A DNA stretch of 64,000 nucleotides, from contig NC_092667.1 in assembly GCF_032118995.1 (NCBI RefSeq), positions 798,931-862,930 on the forward strand, given 5' to 3'. The first letter of the stretch is position 1, and each line of letters begins with the position of its first letter. This stretch comes from Asterias amurensis (taxonomy: Eukaryota; Echinodermata; Asteroidea; Forcipulatida; Asteriidae). The translations under genes were made by a program, and so were the position numbers. The notes beneath the pieces were generated by a model, which did no database searches, was not told the origin of the DNA, and saw only the letters and a list, made by a program, of their open reading frames with translations. This document shows, in pieces, positions 1-50,754 of this stretch.

Positions 1-953
1 CGAGTATTTTGTTTGTGCGTGTCATATCAATTTGTTTGCTACTCTGCATCATTGTAGTTGTTATTTTTCTACCCGTTTTTTTTTTTTTTTTTTTTTTTGA
101 CATAGGCTAGGTCGGACAATAAGGTGTGCTGTGGTCGATTTTACGAAGAGAGTCCTAACTTAGGAGTCTTTCGGAGATATTAAAAACTTAAGACAAGTCT
201 AATTAAGATAAGACGAGTAACTCGGTCTAACTCGAGATAAGACTAGTCTTAAAGGCAGTGGACACTATTGGTAATTACTCAAAATATTTATTAGCATAAA
301 ACCTTTCTTGGTGACGAGTAATGGGGAGAGGTTGATGGTATAAAACATTGTGAAACGGCTCCCTCTGAAGTGCCATAGTTTTCGAAAAAGAAGTAATTTT
401 CCACGAATTTGATTTCGAGACCTCAGATTTAAAACTTGAGGTCTTGAAATCAACCATCTAAACGCACACAACTTCGTGTGACAAGGGTGTTTTTTTCTTT
501 CATTATTATCTCGCAAGTTTGATGACCAATTGAGCTCAAATTTTCACAGGTTTGTTATTTTATGCATATGTTGAGATACACCAACTGTGAAGGCTAGTCT
601 TTGATAATTACCAATAGTGTCCACTGCCTTTAACTCTTTGTGAAAGCCACTGCAGCTGCGGGTTCACACGGCTTTTTATAGAAGTGCTTTGTCTTCAGAC
701 TGAAATTCTCAGACTGGGCTCAATTTCATGGCTCTAATTACCTCAGAATTCTGCGCCAAAGCCAAATTGTATAATGGGACATACGCGCAGAATTCAACAG
801 TAAGCAAAACCATTAAATTGTCCCCTGATCTTCTGTCCTTATTCGTTTAGACTTATTTAACATAATTTACAAAATGGTTCCGTCAACCATTTCATTGACA
901 AATGGAATTAAGTTTAATCCTCACTGACCTGCCAACCTAATTCATGTTTGCAG
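1..953. other. Annexin intron with repeats, no coding signal
   Basis: This stretch holds a poly-T run near 79-98, a degenerate block of GTCCTAACTTAGGA-type inverted motifs at 140-245 related to the repeat at 55649-56027, and a full family A element at 249-633. A short CTCAATTTCATGGCT motif near 719 resembles the edge of another dispersed repeat also seen near 59110. I see no exon here. Confidence 0.6.
249..633 (-). mobile_element. Family A inverted-repeat MITE, copy 1
   Basis: About 385 bp bounded by TTAAAGGCAGTGGACACT on the left and its inverted counterpart ending CCACTGCCTTTAA on the right. Internal landmarks shared by all copies are the GGTCTCGAAATCA/TGATTTCGAGACC small palindrome, the ACGGCTCCCTCTGAAG block and the ACTTCGTGTGACAAGGGTG block. 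No transposase is encoded, so it is non-autonomous. Flanks of the different copies are compatible with a TA duplication, but I cannot settle the superfamily. Confidence 0.85.
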
Positions 954-3234
954 TTGAGACAGCTAAAGGCAATCTGGTACATGTCTTTGTTGATCATCTG
1001 TATTCCTCCATGAAAGGACTTGGTACAGATGACTCTATGCTGATTCGTACACTCATCACGCGATCAGAGGTAAGTCACGCGTTTGGGCAAAATGAAGGAA
1101 CAATAGAAAATGTACTATGTGTATGTATGCTATGAACAAGTTCGAGTGCACTTATTTAGTCGACTACCGACCAGCAGCTGCGTGCATGCGCAGTAACGCA
1201 CTCACTCGAACGACTCGTTTGGAAGTCTAGTCAACCCTCGGTACCATGGTACTCAACACTCCATTGCCTTCCGCGTTTTCGCTTTAGTGTCACTGGCTCC
1301 CTTCTGTGATTTACACATGTTAGCATGGAACGGGCTATCGAACCAGTGAAGGAACCATTGTCCTAATGCTGGTTCCAATGGTCGACCACAGTAGTCAACC
1401 AATTGCCGATCAGCCTGGGTTCAAGTCAAAATTGTCAAGCTTACGTTAAAGAAACCTTGCCTCTGAGGCTGGTTCCAAAATGGTCGACAACAGTAGTCAA
1501 CCAATGGTCTAGTCTGGTCCCCTGACCAAAGATTCCTTGACGTCTCTTGTTAAAAATCTTAGGTCAGGTATCACCACGGTTAAAAAAAAAGAGCATGACG
1601 CAACTTGTCAGGGTCGGGGTCATCTCCAGGGAAACCATGTCTGCACTAGTTGCGATAACGTAACTCTCCTCCCGACGGCCGCCAGGCCGGAGGGTTACGA
1701 GATTTTTTTGATCGGCAATTAATGACAATCTGGTTCAACACGTATAAATTCGACAGCTAGTCACCAGATTTGCCCCATTTTTACCACTTTCAAAAATCAT
1801 GAAACTTAATCCTCAATCAATGTCTAATTAACACTCATGTCAAAACACCTTTGAAACAATTATTTTTGAAGAAAAGGGACAAAACTTACCAGATCCCGGA
1901 GCGATTTCCCAGGTTTATATAATTTTGAACTTGTCGCATCGCTTTGCAAACGCTTTATAGGCTCAACGCCTGCATTGGCTTTAAATAACAATAGCTGACA
2001 TAAAAACTCCTGGATCGACGGCCGACAGGACTGTCATTATGATTCCATACCGAACATCAACGATACTGTCCGAATGTTGACGACAACACGTTCGGAACAT
2101 TTCGGATAACTTCGAAAAAGGAGGAATTCCTTCTTTTTGGTCACGTGATTTTGGGTGATACCGGACCCTAAATTCGACAGAGCCTAGTCGGAGATTTTTG
2201 GGTCTGGGAACCAGACTACCAATGGTCGACCAGCCTGGGTTCAAGTCAAAATGGTCAAAAGGTTTAGTTAAAGAAATCTTGGTCCTGATGCTGGTTCCAA
2301 ATGGTTGAACACAGTGGCCTGCAGTGCCATATTTATTTCCGTCTTATACTGTAAAGTTGTGTGCTTAAACAGCCCTATGAAATTGGCCCCATTTTTAAGA
2401 ATACAATATTTGCTAAAAGCCAATAAACACTTTTGGTACAGAAAAAAAAGTTCACAGATTTACAAATAATTTACACGGTATACAAAAGGTAATGGTGCAA
2501 GACTTCTCTTGAAATATTGTTCCATGAAATGCTTTACTTTTTGAGAAAACATTAAAACAATATCAACTCTCGATAGCGAGAATTACGGAATTATTTTAAA
2601 CACATATGACACGGCGAAACGTGCGGAAACAAGAGTGGGTTTCCCCCGCTATTTTCTCCCGACTCCGATCACCGATTGAGACTAAATTTTCACAGGTTTG
2701 TTATTTTATATAAGTTGTGATACACGAAGTGTGGGACTTTGACAATACTGTTTTCGAAAGTGTATAATGGCTTTAAGCACGAAAAAAGCTCGCTTATTTT
2801 TTTTTACAAAAAAAGAAATGTTACTGGTCAAAATGTTATACCATATACACTGCTTCTAAATGGTATTTAGCTGTTGTTTCCTTCGCATAATAGTATGTGG
2901 AGTATTTGCCGGCAATCTGATTTTACTAAGCATGGATTTGTATGCTTAGCTTGAGCAAGTTTTGTGCTTAAGCAGCTTTTTGAAATGGACTCTGAACACT
3001 TTTGAGAGAAACGTTTTTTATTTTTGTGATACTGTGAAAAAGAAATGAATCTTGAGCCTTGAATATTGACAATCTTATAATGACCCTTTCTGATAGGTTG
3101 ATCTGGCAAACATCAAGGATTTGTTCCAAGAGAAATATGGCAGCAGTTTGGTCGCATTCATTGAGGATGACACCAGCAAGTCTTACTGTGAGATTCTCAA
3201 GCGGATTGTGGAGGGTGGCAAACCGAGTAGTTAG
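954..3234 (+). CDS. Annexin, last two coding exons (partial gene)
   Basis: Calcium-dependent phospholipid-binding protein; only the fourth annexin repeat is inside the window. Exon 954-1069 is preceded by AG and followed by GTAAGT, enters in phase 1 and ends in phase 0. It contains the type II calcium site KGLGTDD and the LITRSE helix. The last exon, 3097-3234, follows a GATAG acceptor, reads VDLANIKDLFQEKYG onward with the acidic FIEDD calcium ligand region, and stops with TAG at 3232-3234. An ATTAAA at 3411 could be the polyadenylation signal. Exon phases and sizes match the last two exons of the minus-strand annexin at the other end of the window, as expected of the family. Earlier exons must lie upstream of base 1; nothing coding was seen in 1-953. 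The C-terminal tail GGKPSS is short and polar. Confidence 0.92.
1070..3096 (+). other. Annexin last intron, repeat-rich
   Basis: It begins GTAAGT and ends GATAG. It contains two related blocks, near 1340-1510 and 2220-2320, sharing GCCTGGGTTCAAGTCAAAA and GCTGGTTCCAA segments. These are local duplicates of an unrecognised repeat. A family C element follows at 2430-2777. No additional exon is seen. Confidence 0.55.
2430..2777 (-). mobile_element. Family C inverted-repeat element, copy 1
   Basis: About 350 bp related in opposite orientation to 50958-51322. Shared landmarks are TTCTCGATAGCGAGAA-like hairpin sequence, CGTGCGGAAACAAG, AAGTGTGGGACTTTGACAAT and the terminus ATGGCTTTAAG. It shares the TTTTCACAGGTTTGTTATTTTAT block with family A, which suggests common ancestry or recombination between the two families. 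No protein is encoded. Confidence 0.7.
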
Positions 3235-6054
3235 ATCGTGTCAAAGTTGAAAGGTCCACACGTTAGGGTGTCGGACTTCACAGTACTGGCGGTAATATTT
3301 TCGGCATTATAATATAAAAATGAGAAGAAATTGGAAAATGTAGAATGAGGTTCATTGCATTCCAGTCATGACATTGGGTAGCCTTATTATATTTATTCAA
3401 ATGGTTGTGTATTAAATAGCCGTTATTAATGTATACTCCTTTTCTTTTTCACGGGCTTATAACAAAATTCAGTTGTTTGATATAGATCATTAAATTATTA
3501 TTATGCATGAAAATATTTGACGAATTCTTACATTTTAGAGATGATACGATGTGTGTAGTGACATGTCAGCAGATGTTATTAAAGGCATTGGTCATTATTT
3601 GTTATTACTCAAATAATTGTTAGCAAAAAACTTAATACTTCGTAACGAGCAATAGAGAGCTGTTGATAATTATGAAACATTGTGAGAAACGGTTCCAATG
3701 CCGGGCCACTTTTCTGTACTATTTTTTGAACGCTCTGCAAGGTTTGACCACTTTGGGGTAGTTCTCATCAGTCGATGCCCGTTCAAGAACTGACTCAACT
3801 TTTGTACTGCGCGCAACCTGTTCATTCTCGGGACCACAAAATCTACATTTTTGACCTCTCGCAGGAGTATGGGACTTGAATCAAGTCTATGACCAATTGC
3901 CCATGCAGGCATGCTTTGTGTGAACCGGTTGGTGCAGCGTTGGGCCCGCTCCTCCTCCGTCTAGATCGTAGCCGCGAGTGACGGCGTTGCCAGACCGGAC
4001 CCTTGGGTCATGAGCTTAACTCCCGGGTCAACGTCTACCCCTACCTACCTCTGACTATGGACTGATTTGTGCTATGGACTGATTTATGGCAAAATCATTT
4101 ACTAAGCATGAAATTGGTGGGGCTACTACTCACACCGACAGTGTTTTTGCTGGCAACCTACTTTGCTATTAGCAAGAGTTTTCCATGCTTAGCAAGTTTT
4201 GTGCTAACAGGCTTTATTGAATTGGTCATTGCAGTCGTTGGGTACAACGTATGCACTTTAATTTTAAAGGGAACGGTCAGGGTATGAATGTAAGCCTCCT
4301 TCAGGTAAACATAACTGATTTAATTTTTTTTAGCTGATTGACTATTAATACTGTGCCACTGTTTGCTTTATTAATTGCTTTATTAAGTGCTTGAGAAAAT
4401 ATGTATACGGTCTTTTTACTAATGATAAATTAATCCATTGTTTTGCTTATTGGGTTATTTATTAATAAATGAATATAATTCTAAATTTATTTCGTTCATT
4501 GCTCATGTGCTTTCGCTTACGAAGTTTAATGTTTTTTGGTCAAATTTATAGGCCTATATTTCGGTCGTGCTTTTCAAGACGTAAGAAACATTAAATGACA
4601 CTCAGTTGACCTCCTTTTTCCGGTACCCAAGATAATGTATAGTATAGCCTACGTCCGCGGAATGCATTTTTTTCCAGTACAATATTGCCACTGTCGTAGT
4701 GCTTTCTGATGGGGATTTTTTTTCTTATAATCGATTTTCAAATGGGATCCTTCAAAACAAATCTGGAAAATTGTTGAGGATGGCAGTTACATACTACAGA
4801 AAACAAATTGTATGCGGAATATCGAAATTTGGTTAACCTTTTGAAAGTTGGTGAACTTAAGTTCTCACACTTGTGAATTTGTTTTAATATTTATTATAGA
4901 TTCAAAGAAAAAGCTTTTAGAACTCTTACTTCCCGAATTATGCATCATCATGTGAATGATTCGCGTATGTGCAGGGCGCCCACAAAGTTTTTCACCGACT
5001 GTGATTGCGCAATATCCAGCAATGGCCGCTTTCACACAATTGTAAAATTGTATCCATCTTATAAAAACATCTTCATTGAAAACGTCTTCATATATTTATT
5101 CTTTAGTTACTAATATTTTTTGTTTAAAAACAAATTTTATTTCTTAAAAATTATTAGTATTTTTATAGGCGGCCTAGTATGTCACATACATAAACAAATT
5201 AAAATATATCCAGTTGATAAGAAACATCATCAATTGAGTTCCCGATTCAACTACAAATTTTCCAATATGCCTATTAACATAGTTAACATGTAGATAGGCA
5301 TATACGATAAAACAACTCATGAAAGTTCCATTTTAAAATGGTTGGCTTTTCACGGGCCTTGACGTCACGTTTTGAGATTTTTCCGAAACTCAGGGGCACT
5401 GTCCACGCAGGAATACACACAATCTTAGAATGGCAATGCTTCTTATCGTTACTGGTAACGCTTATTACAATATTCAAGATTTGGGCAATAACAAGTTTGT
5501 TTTGTCTATACACCAATTCAGGCGCGCACCGGGCGCGCAAAAGTTGAGCTCCTCGGCCTATGCTGAGGTAACATTTGCCTAGTGTTGTCCACAGAGACAT
5601 AAGGAAATCATGTTTCTTTTCTCTTTTTATGGAAATTTAATGTCTTTCTCGACAATCTATGCGATTTCTCTGACATGGCTGCATGATATGACGATGTGCT
5701 ACATTCTTGCTAAAAAAAATTCAAAATTAAGCACAAAGGAAAGTACTGAAATTCTGAACAAAATCTCATTTTAGTGACTATTGAATGCAGTTTCCGAGTC
5801 TTTTCCCTCTAATTCACCTAAGACAAGCACCGTTTTCAAGATGATTCAGTTTCTATTTAGTTGCAAATTTTGTAGTTAGTGATCTTCATTAGTATATCAT
5901 GATGTCGTGTTAAGGAAATTGTGTAAGTCGTTGAGGAAAACATTAAATTTCCATAAAGAGTGAAAAGGAACATGATTTTCTCATGTCTTTGTGCACAAAA
6001 CTAAGCACATGTACACCTCAGCAATGGGGCACGGTGCTCAACACTGCGCGCCTG

Positions 6055-6196
6055 AATGGGAGACTTTTGGGACGCTTGGTGGCAGCAGACTTACTTACCA
6101 GGTAAAAACCATTGTTCTCGGTAATGTGTGCACGCTCAGAACTACGTAAACAATGGAAATTTACCTGGTAAGTCTGCTGCCCAAAGTCTCCCATTG
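6055..6196. repeat. Family F hairpin repeat, copy 1
   Basis: A foldback of about 140 bp. The left arm runs from TGGGAGACTTTTGGG through GGTGGCAGCAGACTTAC; the right arm carries ACCTGGTAAGTCTGCTGCC and ends AAAGTCTCCCATTG. The middle contains CCATTGTTCTCGGT and CACGCTCAGAACTACGT. The same middle and right arm occur at 33851-33970, and a right-arm fragment at about 60050-60105. Confidence 0.7.
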
Positions 6197-6768
6197 TATA
6201 ACCACAGTCGCCTACTTTGAAGTGAACTGTTTTTAAAAGATTGCAAAGCCGCCTACTTCTTATCACGTCAATTTTTATTGATTCATTTTCAGAGTCATTA
6301 CCGAACGTATTAGGAAAAGCCATTGAAAACTGTTGGCGTTGGAGACCTTTTATCTAAATATTTATTATATTGCTCATTTTGAAGCTAATAGATTACTGTG
6401 ACGCACTTCAAATTAAAATCGAAATTTCGATTGGAGTGGATGGGTACAGGTCCGATTTTTTTTTTTAAATCGACGATTTTAACCTTGACGCTTCTAAACT
6501 GCTTCCTGGGGGGGGGGGGGAGACACGTAAACTATTAGTTTTACCCTAGAATGCACACATTATTACCGCCCCTCTCATTATGTATTTTTAGCCTGCTGTC
6601 TAATGATTGTAATGGTTCGCAATATTTCGCAAAATTGCATTTTTAATACTTCAAGAGTTCAATTTATCGGGTAACACGAATGTTGAATGTCAAAAGATTT
6701 GCTTACTGCTATTGTTATAGTTCTGTTTTTTATTTGTATTTTTCTATATTCGTATATTAGATTTTAGA

Positions 6769-7156
6769 TTAAAGACAGTGGACACTATTGGTAATTGTCA
6801 AAGACCAGTCTTCTCACTTGGTGTATCTCAACATATACATAAAATAACAAGCCTGTGAAAATTTGAGCTCAATCGGTCATCGAAGTTGCAAGATAATAAT
6901 GAAAGAAAAAACACCCTTGTCACACGAATTGTTGTGTGCTTTTGGATGGTTGATTTCGAGACCTCAAATTCTAAACTTGAGGTCTCGAAATCAAATTCGT
7001 TGAAAAATACTTCTTTCTCGAAAACTTTGTCATTTCAGAGGGAGCCGTTTCTCACAATGTTTTTTACTATGAACCTCTCCCCATTACTCATTACCAAATA
7101 AGGTTTTATGCTAATAATTATTTTGAGTAATTACCAATAGTGTTCACTGCCTTTAA
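6769..7156 (+). mobile_element. Family A inverted-repeat MITE, copy 2
   Basis: Complete copy with TTAAAGACAGTGGACACT at the left and CACTGCCTTTAA at the right. It is oriented opposite to copy 1, judged by the order of the GACAAGGGTG and CTCCCTCTGAAG blocks. No coding capacity is seen. Confidence 0.85.
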
Positions 7157-7923
7157 ACTGCATTTGTAATACTTCAGGGATTCAACTTATTAAGTTACAT
7201 GTTTTACTCAAAGGTTGAATGATAAAAGATGTGTTTACTCCTATTGTAACATGTTTGTATTTTTTTAAGTGTTATTCATCCTTACAATAAGTACTTGCTT
7301 AGTTGTTCTACCAGTACCATGTTCAGCGCCCATGTCAACATGATTTAGGCGCTATATATAGTGTTGGTATTATTATAATGGCCGTGCGTGACAGTCACCC
7401 ACGCTATCTCTTTGGCAACGATTCTAAAAATACCATTTAAATTGGTGCGCTGGCCTCAAAATGTCTATCGATTGAATCGTCAAGCCGACTGCGGTGTAAA
7501 ACACAATACCACACCTTCACCACTGATTTTTTTTTGCAGCGTCGGACTGACACGGCCAAACACGCAGCTCCTTTGTTTAGTAAGACTTGTTGAAACAAAA
7601 GTCTCTTTGTGGACACTTTATTCTTGGTGCCACCTGTTGCTTCCTGCTCAGTTCTTCGGCACGTCGGACAGTACATTGCATTGAACTTTATATCATATAT
7701 CATTCTCACTATTGTGATAGGGAACACACGCAAAATGGACTGTTTAAAATAATAGGCATAGTAATCATTGGCTGTTGCCAGCCTGGCTCTTTGAAGGGGT
7801 TGCCTTTGACGGGAAGATCATCTAAACAAACAAACAAACAAACCAACCAACAATTGTAATGTGAGCACCAAACTTTGTGAAAACCAAACGCATCGTGTTG
7901 GGGCTTCTTCAAGTGTGGATAAA

Positions 7924-8463
7924 ATGAAGCAGTTAGTTTTACTGAGTATTGTATGTATCGGACTTGCAGGTGTTTGTCCGCCAGATCAGACATTGTTTAG
8001 CGGGTCTTGCTACCACTTAATTCACACCGTGATGGGATGGGCAGATGCCATTGTTACTTGCACCGCCATGGGTGGGGATTTAGCGGTCGCCAAAACATTC
8101 TTGGAGCATCAGTTCATCTGGGGCATTTTCAAAGAAAGTAATCACACTTCAGGGGGTGTTTGGGTCGGTTGTATACGCAATGGCCAAGATAAGTGGGTGG
8201 ATCACCGCGGGACAGAGTGTAAGTACTTCAACTGGTACTGGGGTGAACCCAACGAGGGTTATCTAGATGAAGATTGCATTGAGATGAGGCGGCAATACTA
8301 CGGACAATGGAATAACATCCAATGCCTTCATGACAATTCCGTGGTGTGTCAGCATTCTGCTATTCAACCAATCACACCAAGGCATTCTGCCACTCAACCA
8401 ATCGCGCCGGCGATGGAGTGCCTTCGGGCTAATGCAAATGGCCGCTTTGCGCCCAAAATGTAA
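7924..8463 (+). CDS. Secreted C-type lectin, single exon
   Basis: A 179-residue secreted carbohydrate-recognition protein. The frame is open from 7861, but the ATG at 7924 is chosen because it begins a good signal peptide (MKQLVLLSIVCIGLAG). The C-type lectin domain spans about residues 18-143, with cysteines at 18, 29, 46, 99, 118, 134 and 142 visible and the WVG core motif at 80-82. The sugar-binding loop has EPN (108-110), the triplet associated with mannose-type specificity in this family. The second site reads WNN (129-131) instead of canonical WND. The tail after residue 143 contains an imperfect repeat of HSA(I/T)QP and no recognised domain. No intron interrupts the domain, unusual beside the many-exon neighbours. 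Two AATAAA signals follow at about 8750 and 8754. It could be a retrocopy, but the frame is intact. Confidence 0.88.
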   Translation: MKQLVLLSIVCIGLAGVCPPDQTLFSGSCYHLIHTVMGWADAIVTCTAMGGDLAVAKTFLEHQFIWGIFKESNHTSGGVWVGCIRNGQDKWVDHRGTECKYFNWYWGEPNEGYLDEDCIEMRRQYYGQWNNIQCLHDNSVVCQHSAIQPITPRHSATQPIAPAMECLRANANGRFAPKM

Positions 8464-8749
8464 AAGCATACCGTCAACACACTTTGGCAATAGTGTTTAT
8501 AGTGGTACCACACAAAACAAACTAGAACACAACATTGTTCCTTGGTGCAACGTGCAACGTTTTGCTCGAAGAGAAGACATTCTGTACACTATATATATGG
8601 GTACGGGTTCTATGAGGATAAGCTACCGGCCACGAGGATCAACTCGACAGCAAAGGAACATCCTAGTTTTTCTTGTCAATGAAGTTGGAGCACTACGGCA
8701 CTGAGAGACATGATCTTGAAAGCAGTGAAGACGAAGAACAAGAACAGCA

Positions 8750-8759
8750 AATAAATAAA
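8750..8759 (+). terminator. Polyadenylation signals for the lectin
   Basis: Two overlapping AATAAA hexamers about 290 bp after the lectin stop codon. This is consistent with a normal mRNA 3' end. Confidence 0.5.
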
Positions 8760-9229
8760 GAGGGAGCAAGTTATAAAGAACCCTGTGGCTAATTATGGAT
8801 TGCGTATGACGTCATAATGACCACCATCTTTGTTGAAACGTGCATGTGAGAAAGGCTATCATTGGCTGAGAGTTGTGCATTTTACATTGTTTATCCTCAA
8901 AACATGGCGCTCGATGACGCTGTGCGATCCATAACACATGGCTAATGAACTAAAGCTAAACACATGATCGAACTGTTGAACAATTAGAAGGAAGTTATTA
9001 CGTATGGGGTTGCTTTTGGTGTTTTGCTTTTGTCGGCAGTGTAGCTTTTTTTTTTTTTTTTTTTTTAACAAATGGAAGCCTAAAGAAAAAATTTGAAAAC
9101 AAGTATTTCAATACCACAGCATGACTCGCTGTATTGGTATTTACGAATGATTTACTACAGTTTTTTTGTCAGTATGTGGATATACAGTACAACTGTGGTA
9201 GCTTTTCAAGTAACGATGAAATCGGCCGC

Positions 9230-9448
9230 TTAAAGGGACACGTCGTTGCCTTGGATCCGGCTAGTTAGTCTTTGAAAAGGATTTGAAACCATTTTGTTGA
9301 ATTGGTTAGATAGATAATTTAAAATTAATATATAATAACCCACACAAACATGCCTGGAATTTGCTCGGTTTTCCTTTCCTTCGAGAACTGACACGGTCGG
9401 CCATTTTGTGGAGTCAAAATTTTGACTCCATAAAATGGCCGACCCATA
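9230..9448 (+). mobile_element. Family B palindromic MITE, truncated copy
   Basis: The left terminus is TTAAAGGGACACG and the element runs into the central palindrome around GGCCATTTTGTGGAGTCAAAATTTTGACTCC. The right arm is missing: sequence after the palindrome does not return to the GTTCCTTTAA end. It is diverged relative to the copies at 29859 and 51757. Confidence 0.65.
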
Positions 9449-12247
9449 GCAAATGATACCACTTGAGCCCAATACAAACAACTTCCGATAGGGTCTGTTT
9501 GTCATAACTATATTAATTTTCCCATGTAAATATTAAAAAATCTTTCGTAAATCTACTGATCGCTAGTCAGGTTTTGCTCCTGTCTTTTCACTTGTTTCTG
9601 TCATGCCCCAGTTCTTATGGACTCTTTCCGGAGTTTGGGTCCATAATATACCGAGAAGGCTCTGTCAGCAAAAGTGACGTGGCTTGCTCTTTTGCGCAAC
9701 TATGTACGGTAAACATGACCTATCGCATGTCTCTCCGTTTCAGTACCAACTTGCAGCGTGTCATTACCACCTGATAAATATACATGTACACAGACACAAG
9801 GATTTGTTGTTGTAGTGAACTCTGCCAAGAGTTAATTTATTCCGTACTCTGAATTCCGTTGTAAAACGCCAATTCATAATAATATAAGGGATTTCCCTTT
9901 ATTTAATTCCATCCAGTGATATCCACTCATAAAGAAGTATACCAGTTCCCATTATAAATACACTTTGCGGCCAATTCGCAAAGGGTCACAATTCCTCACT
10001 TTGCGAACAGTAAATTTCCAATCCGCAAAGGTTCCCACTTCTCGGCGATTTGCCAAAGAAGGTACCAGACCAATTACAATTATTATAATTATAAATGCAC
10101 TCATTGACTGGAGAAAACTCCGGGTCAATGAGGTTCCCACTTCCAGCGAGTTGCCAAGAAGGTACCAAATTAATCTACTTCTTTATATACAATCACATCA
10201 TTTTATTACCACCATATTTATCCATATCAATTCACATAAATTAATTTACCACTTCCTCACAGGCTACAATGCCTATTAGCTTCTTGTTTATAGGAACAAC
10301 CTAAACTTACCGCTTTAAGTGTAAGTTGTAAGATTATCAGTCAACTCAATCTGTATCACGTATTCCGTAATACCCTGACCCTTCAATTAACCCCAGGGAG
10401 GGAGGGAGGGAATTTTGCGAAACTATACAATCTATCTTAACTCCTCGGTGGCAGAATATTCAATGACGGTTCCCAGAAAGACAAGCACCCTTTCCCCGAA
10501 ATGCATTGCTTTGGTTGGTTGAAAAGAACAATGGAACCCGACTGTGCAACCTGCCTATAATTATGCATATTTCCCGGTGTTAAATCGGTTTACTGCGTTA
10601 CGCATTAAACCCTATTATATTTAATTTCATTTCGTTGAATTTTGAAATGATGCGTTATTTCAAAAATTGGGTCAAGGTCACAACAACATTATTAAATATC
10701 AAAGTGACTAGTACACAAATAGTCATAAAGTTGTAAACTTTGATGAAGAGCCCAACTGTTTCTTAGTGGATTCTGATAGAGGAAGACATGCTCTATCAAG
10801 TGGTTTTTATTTCGTTGATTTTTGGAATGATACATTATTTCAAAAACTGGGTCAAACGTGACAATAACCAATTAAAGATTACAGTGACCTACATTTCAGA
10901 AAGTTTATTGTTGACAAAAGAATTGATTCTAGCATGCAATTCTCATCATTTTGATACCAAATTTGCATACATGTGATGAAAATTGACATGGTTATGACAT
11001 ATTTTTACCAAAAAGGTGATATTTTACCCTAAAAATGTCAGATTTTATTGGTTTTTGCCCTGACCACTTGGTAAGTCGGATCGGGCTAAAAATGTGTGTG
11101 CATTCATTGCTCATAAGGACCTACAAGCACAGCACTTTTTATCAAAATCGGAAGACATGAGGTAAAAAAGTGTGTTGGTCTGACATGGAATGACCCATGA
11201 CAGTAAACACAAGCAGAAATAGGCTCGTTTATGCCACTTATTCACTTAATCTATCGTTTCTTCATTCATGAAATAAAATATTGTCCATGTGGTTACTGTT
11301 TATAAAAACAAATGTTTATAAACAACGTTCACAACATAATTTGTTTTTTATTGTAGAGTTGAATAAGTGTGTATATAGGCACAGTCAAACCCTAAAACAT
11401 TTCCTAGGCGGTTTCAGATCTAAAAAGGTGATAACACCCTTATAAAAAAAACAAGCTACAACTGTGTACAACATACTTTCCATGGTTGTAAAATTCCCCT
11501 TTCTGTAGACTTTGTTTCTCAATCAGTGAGCTTTGACTTTAAGAATCGATTATTGAAGACCGAATATCACGCTATTCTCTATTATCGGATTTGGTTTTGT
11601 CACGTGCCGCCCATGAACTTTTGAATAATGATGAAATCTGATCGATACAATGATGACCTTTTATACAAACAAACTCCGCAGGCACTTTTGGTGAACTGTG
11701 ATTATATCATTTTTCCACAGTGTGTTCCGCTTTGTCAGCTCCAAGTGTTTCACATTGTGTGTTTATATAGTTCCATGTTTTCATCGGATGTTTCACACAG
11801 ACCACAATTGAAACGATTAATATGGACCAGTAGGTATAGTAAAAGTTCAGTGAAGAGACTATAGCATTTCATCATTGTGTTTAAACCCAACATTGCATTT
11901 CCTACTTTTGATATTGGTGGATGCTTTTGTGAGGGCAGCAGGTAAGTCAAATTTACCTTTTATTTGAGGAATATCTTGTTTCGAAAGTAAGAGTGGCCAT
12001 GGCCTTAAACGAACTCCACACAATTGCGAAGATTGTTTTTATGGTCAATAAAATGAATTACAAGTCGTTTGGCTCACTTTTACCTGTTTGTGATAAATAT
12101 TTCTATCATTTATCGTGACTTAAAAGTTGATGTTGCATTTAGGTTAAATAAAAAGATGGGCTCACCTCAAAAAAATTGTCTACGATCTCATTCATAGAGT
12201 ACAGTCTTATGAAAGCCGCCTCTTGGTTCATATTTTTTGTTGTACCA

Positions 12248-12569
12248 TTAAAGGCAGTGGACACTATTGGTAATTACTCAAAATAATTACTAGCATAAAA
12301 CCAAAGATTGGTAACGAGTAATATGGAGCTATTAATAATTAGTATAAAACATTGTGAGAAACGGCTCCCTCTGAAGTAACGTAGTTTTCAAGAAAAGCAA
12401 TTTTCCACGAATTTGATTTTGATTTCTCGAAATCAAGCATCTGTTGAAAGCACATCGTGTGACAAGGGTGTCTTTTATTTAATTATTATCGAGCCAATTG
12501 AGCTCAAATTTCCACACATAGTGAGAAGACTGGTCTTTGACAATTACCAATAGTGTCCAGTGTCTTTAA
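12248..12569 (-). mobile_element. Family A MITE, copy 3, at the phosphatase promoter side
   Basis: A shortened copy of about 320 bp with TTAAAGGCAGTGG and CCAGTGTCTTTAA ends. It ends only 140 bp before the start codon of the receptor phosphatase, so it probably lies in or next to its promoter or 5' UTR. Confidence 0.8.
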
Positions 12570-12708
12570 CTGGCTCTCTTCGGATCTGCCGGTCAAGAGA
12601 ATTTTGGATAAGACCACACGACGTTTTGTTCACACATGGAATAATGCAGTTTTCCAATATAAGAAATACAGGCCATCTCAACATAAACTTAAAGCTGTCC
12701 AAACTACG

Positions 12709-50754
<38,046 letters not shown>

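Larger units (their letters stand above)
3235..7923. other. Intergenic stretch between annexin and lectin
   Basis: I see no convincing gene. It holds a left fragment of family A (3579-3700), an unclassified repeat near 4873-4975 that recurs at 55013-55120 (shared block AGAACTCTTACTTCCCGA), a family F hairpin at 6055-6196, a homopolymer G run near 6510-6520 and a complete family A copy at 6769-7156. A TATATATA string at 7352-7359 precedes the lectin by about 570 bp. Open frames here are short, overlap on both strands and lack family similarity. Confidence 0.55.
8760..12708. other. Intergenic stretch upstream of the phosphatase gene
   Basis: It contains a poly-T run at 9045-9066 and a left-half family B copy at 9230-9448. 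At 9960-10170 there are related direct repeats built on GGTTCCCACTTC and GCCAAGAAGGTACCA. Around 10630-10890 a sequence with TTTCGTTGA and TTATTTCAAAAA(C/T)TGGGTCAA occurs twice about 180 bp apart. A family A copy lies at 12248-12569. No gene was found. The 140 bp between that copy and the ATG at 12709 should hold at least part of the phosphatase 5' UTR. Confidence 0.5.

Noticed and set aside
5283..5600. 105-codon minus-strand open frame
   Set aside because: No recognised domain, no start context, an overlapping open frame on the other strand and location in repeat-like intergenic sequence.
7352..7359. TATA box for the lectin gene
   Set aside because: The string lies about 570 bp from the start codon with no supporting initiator, and such AT strings are common here.
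7388..7859. Three overlapping open frames of about 90-98 codons upstream of the lectin
   Set aside because: Mutually overlapping on both strands without family similarity; the region is more likely lectin 5' flank.
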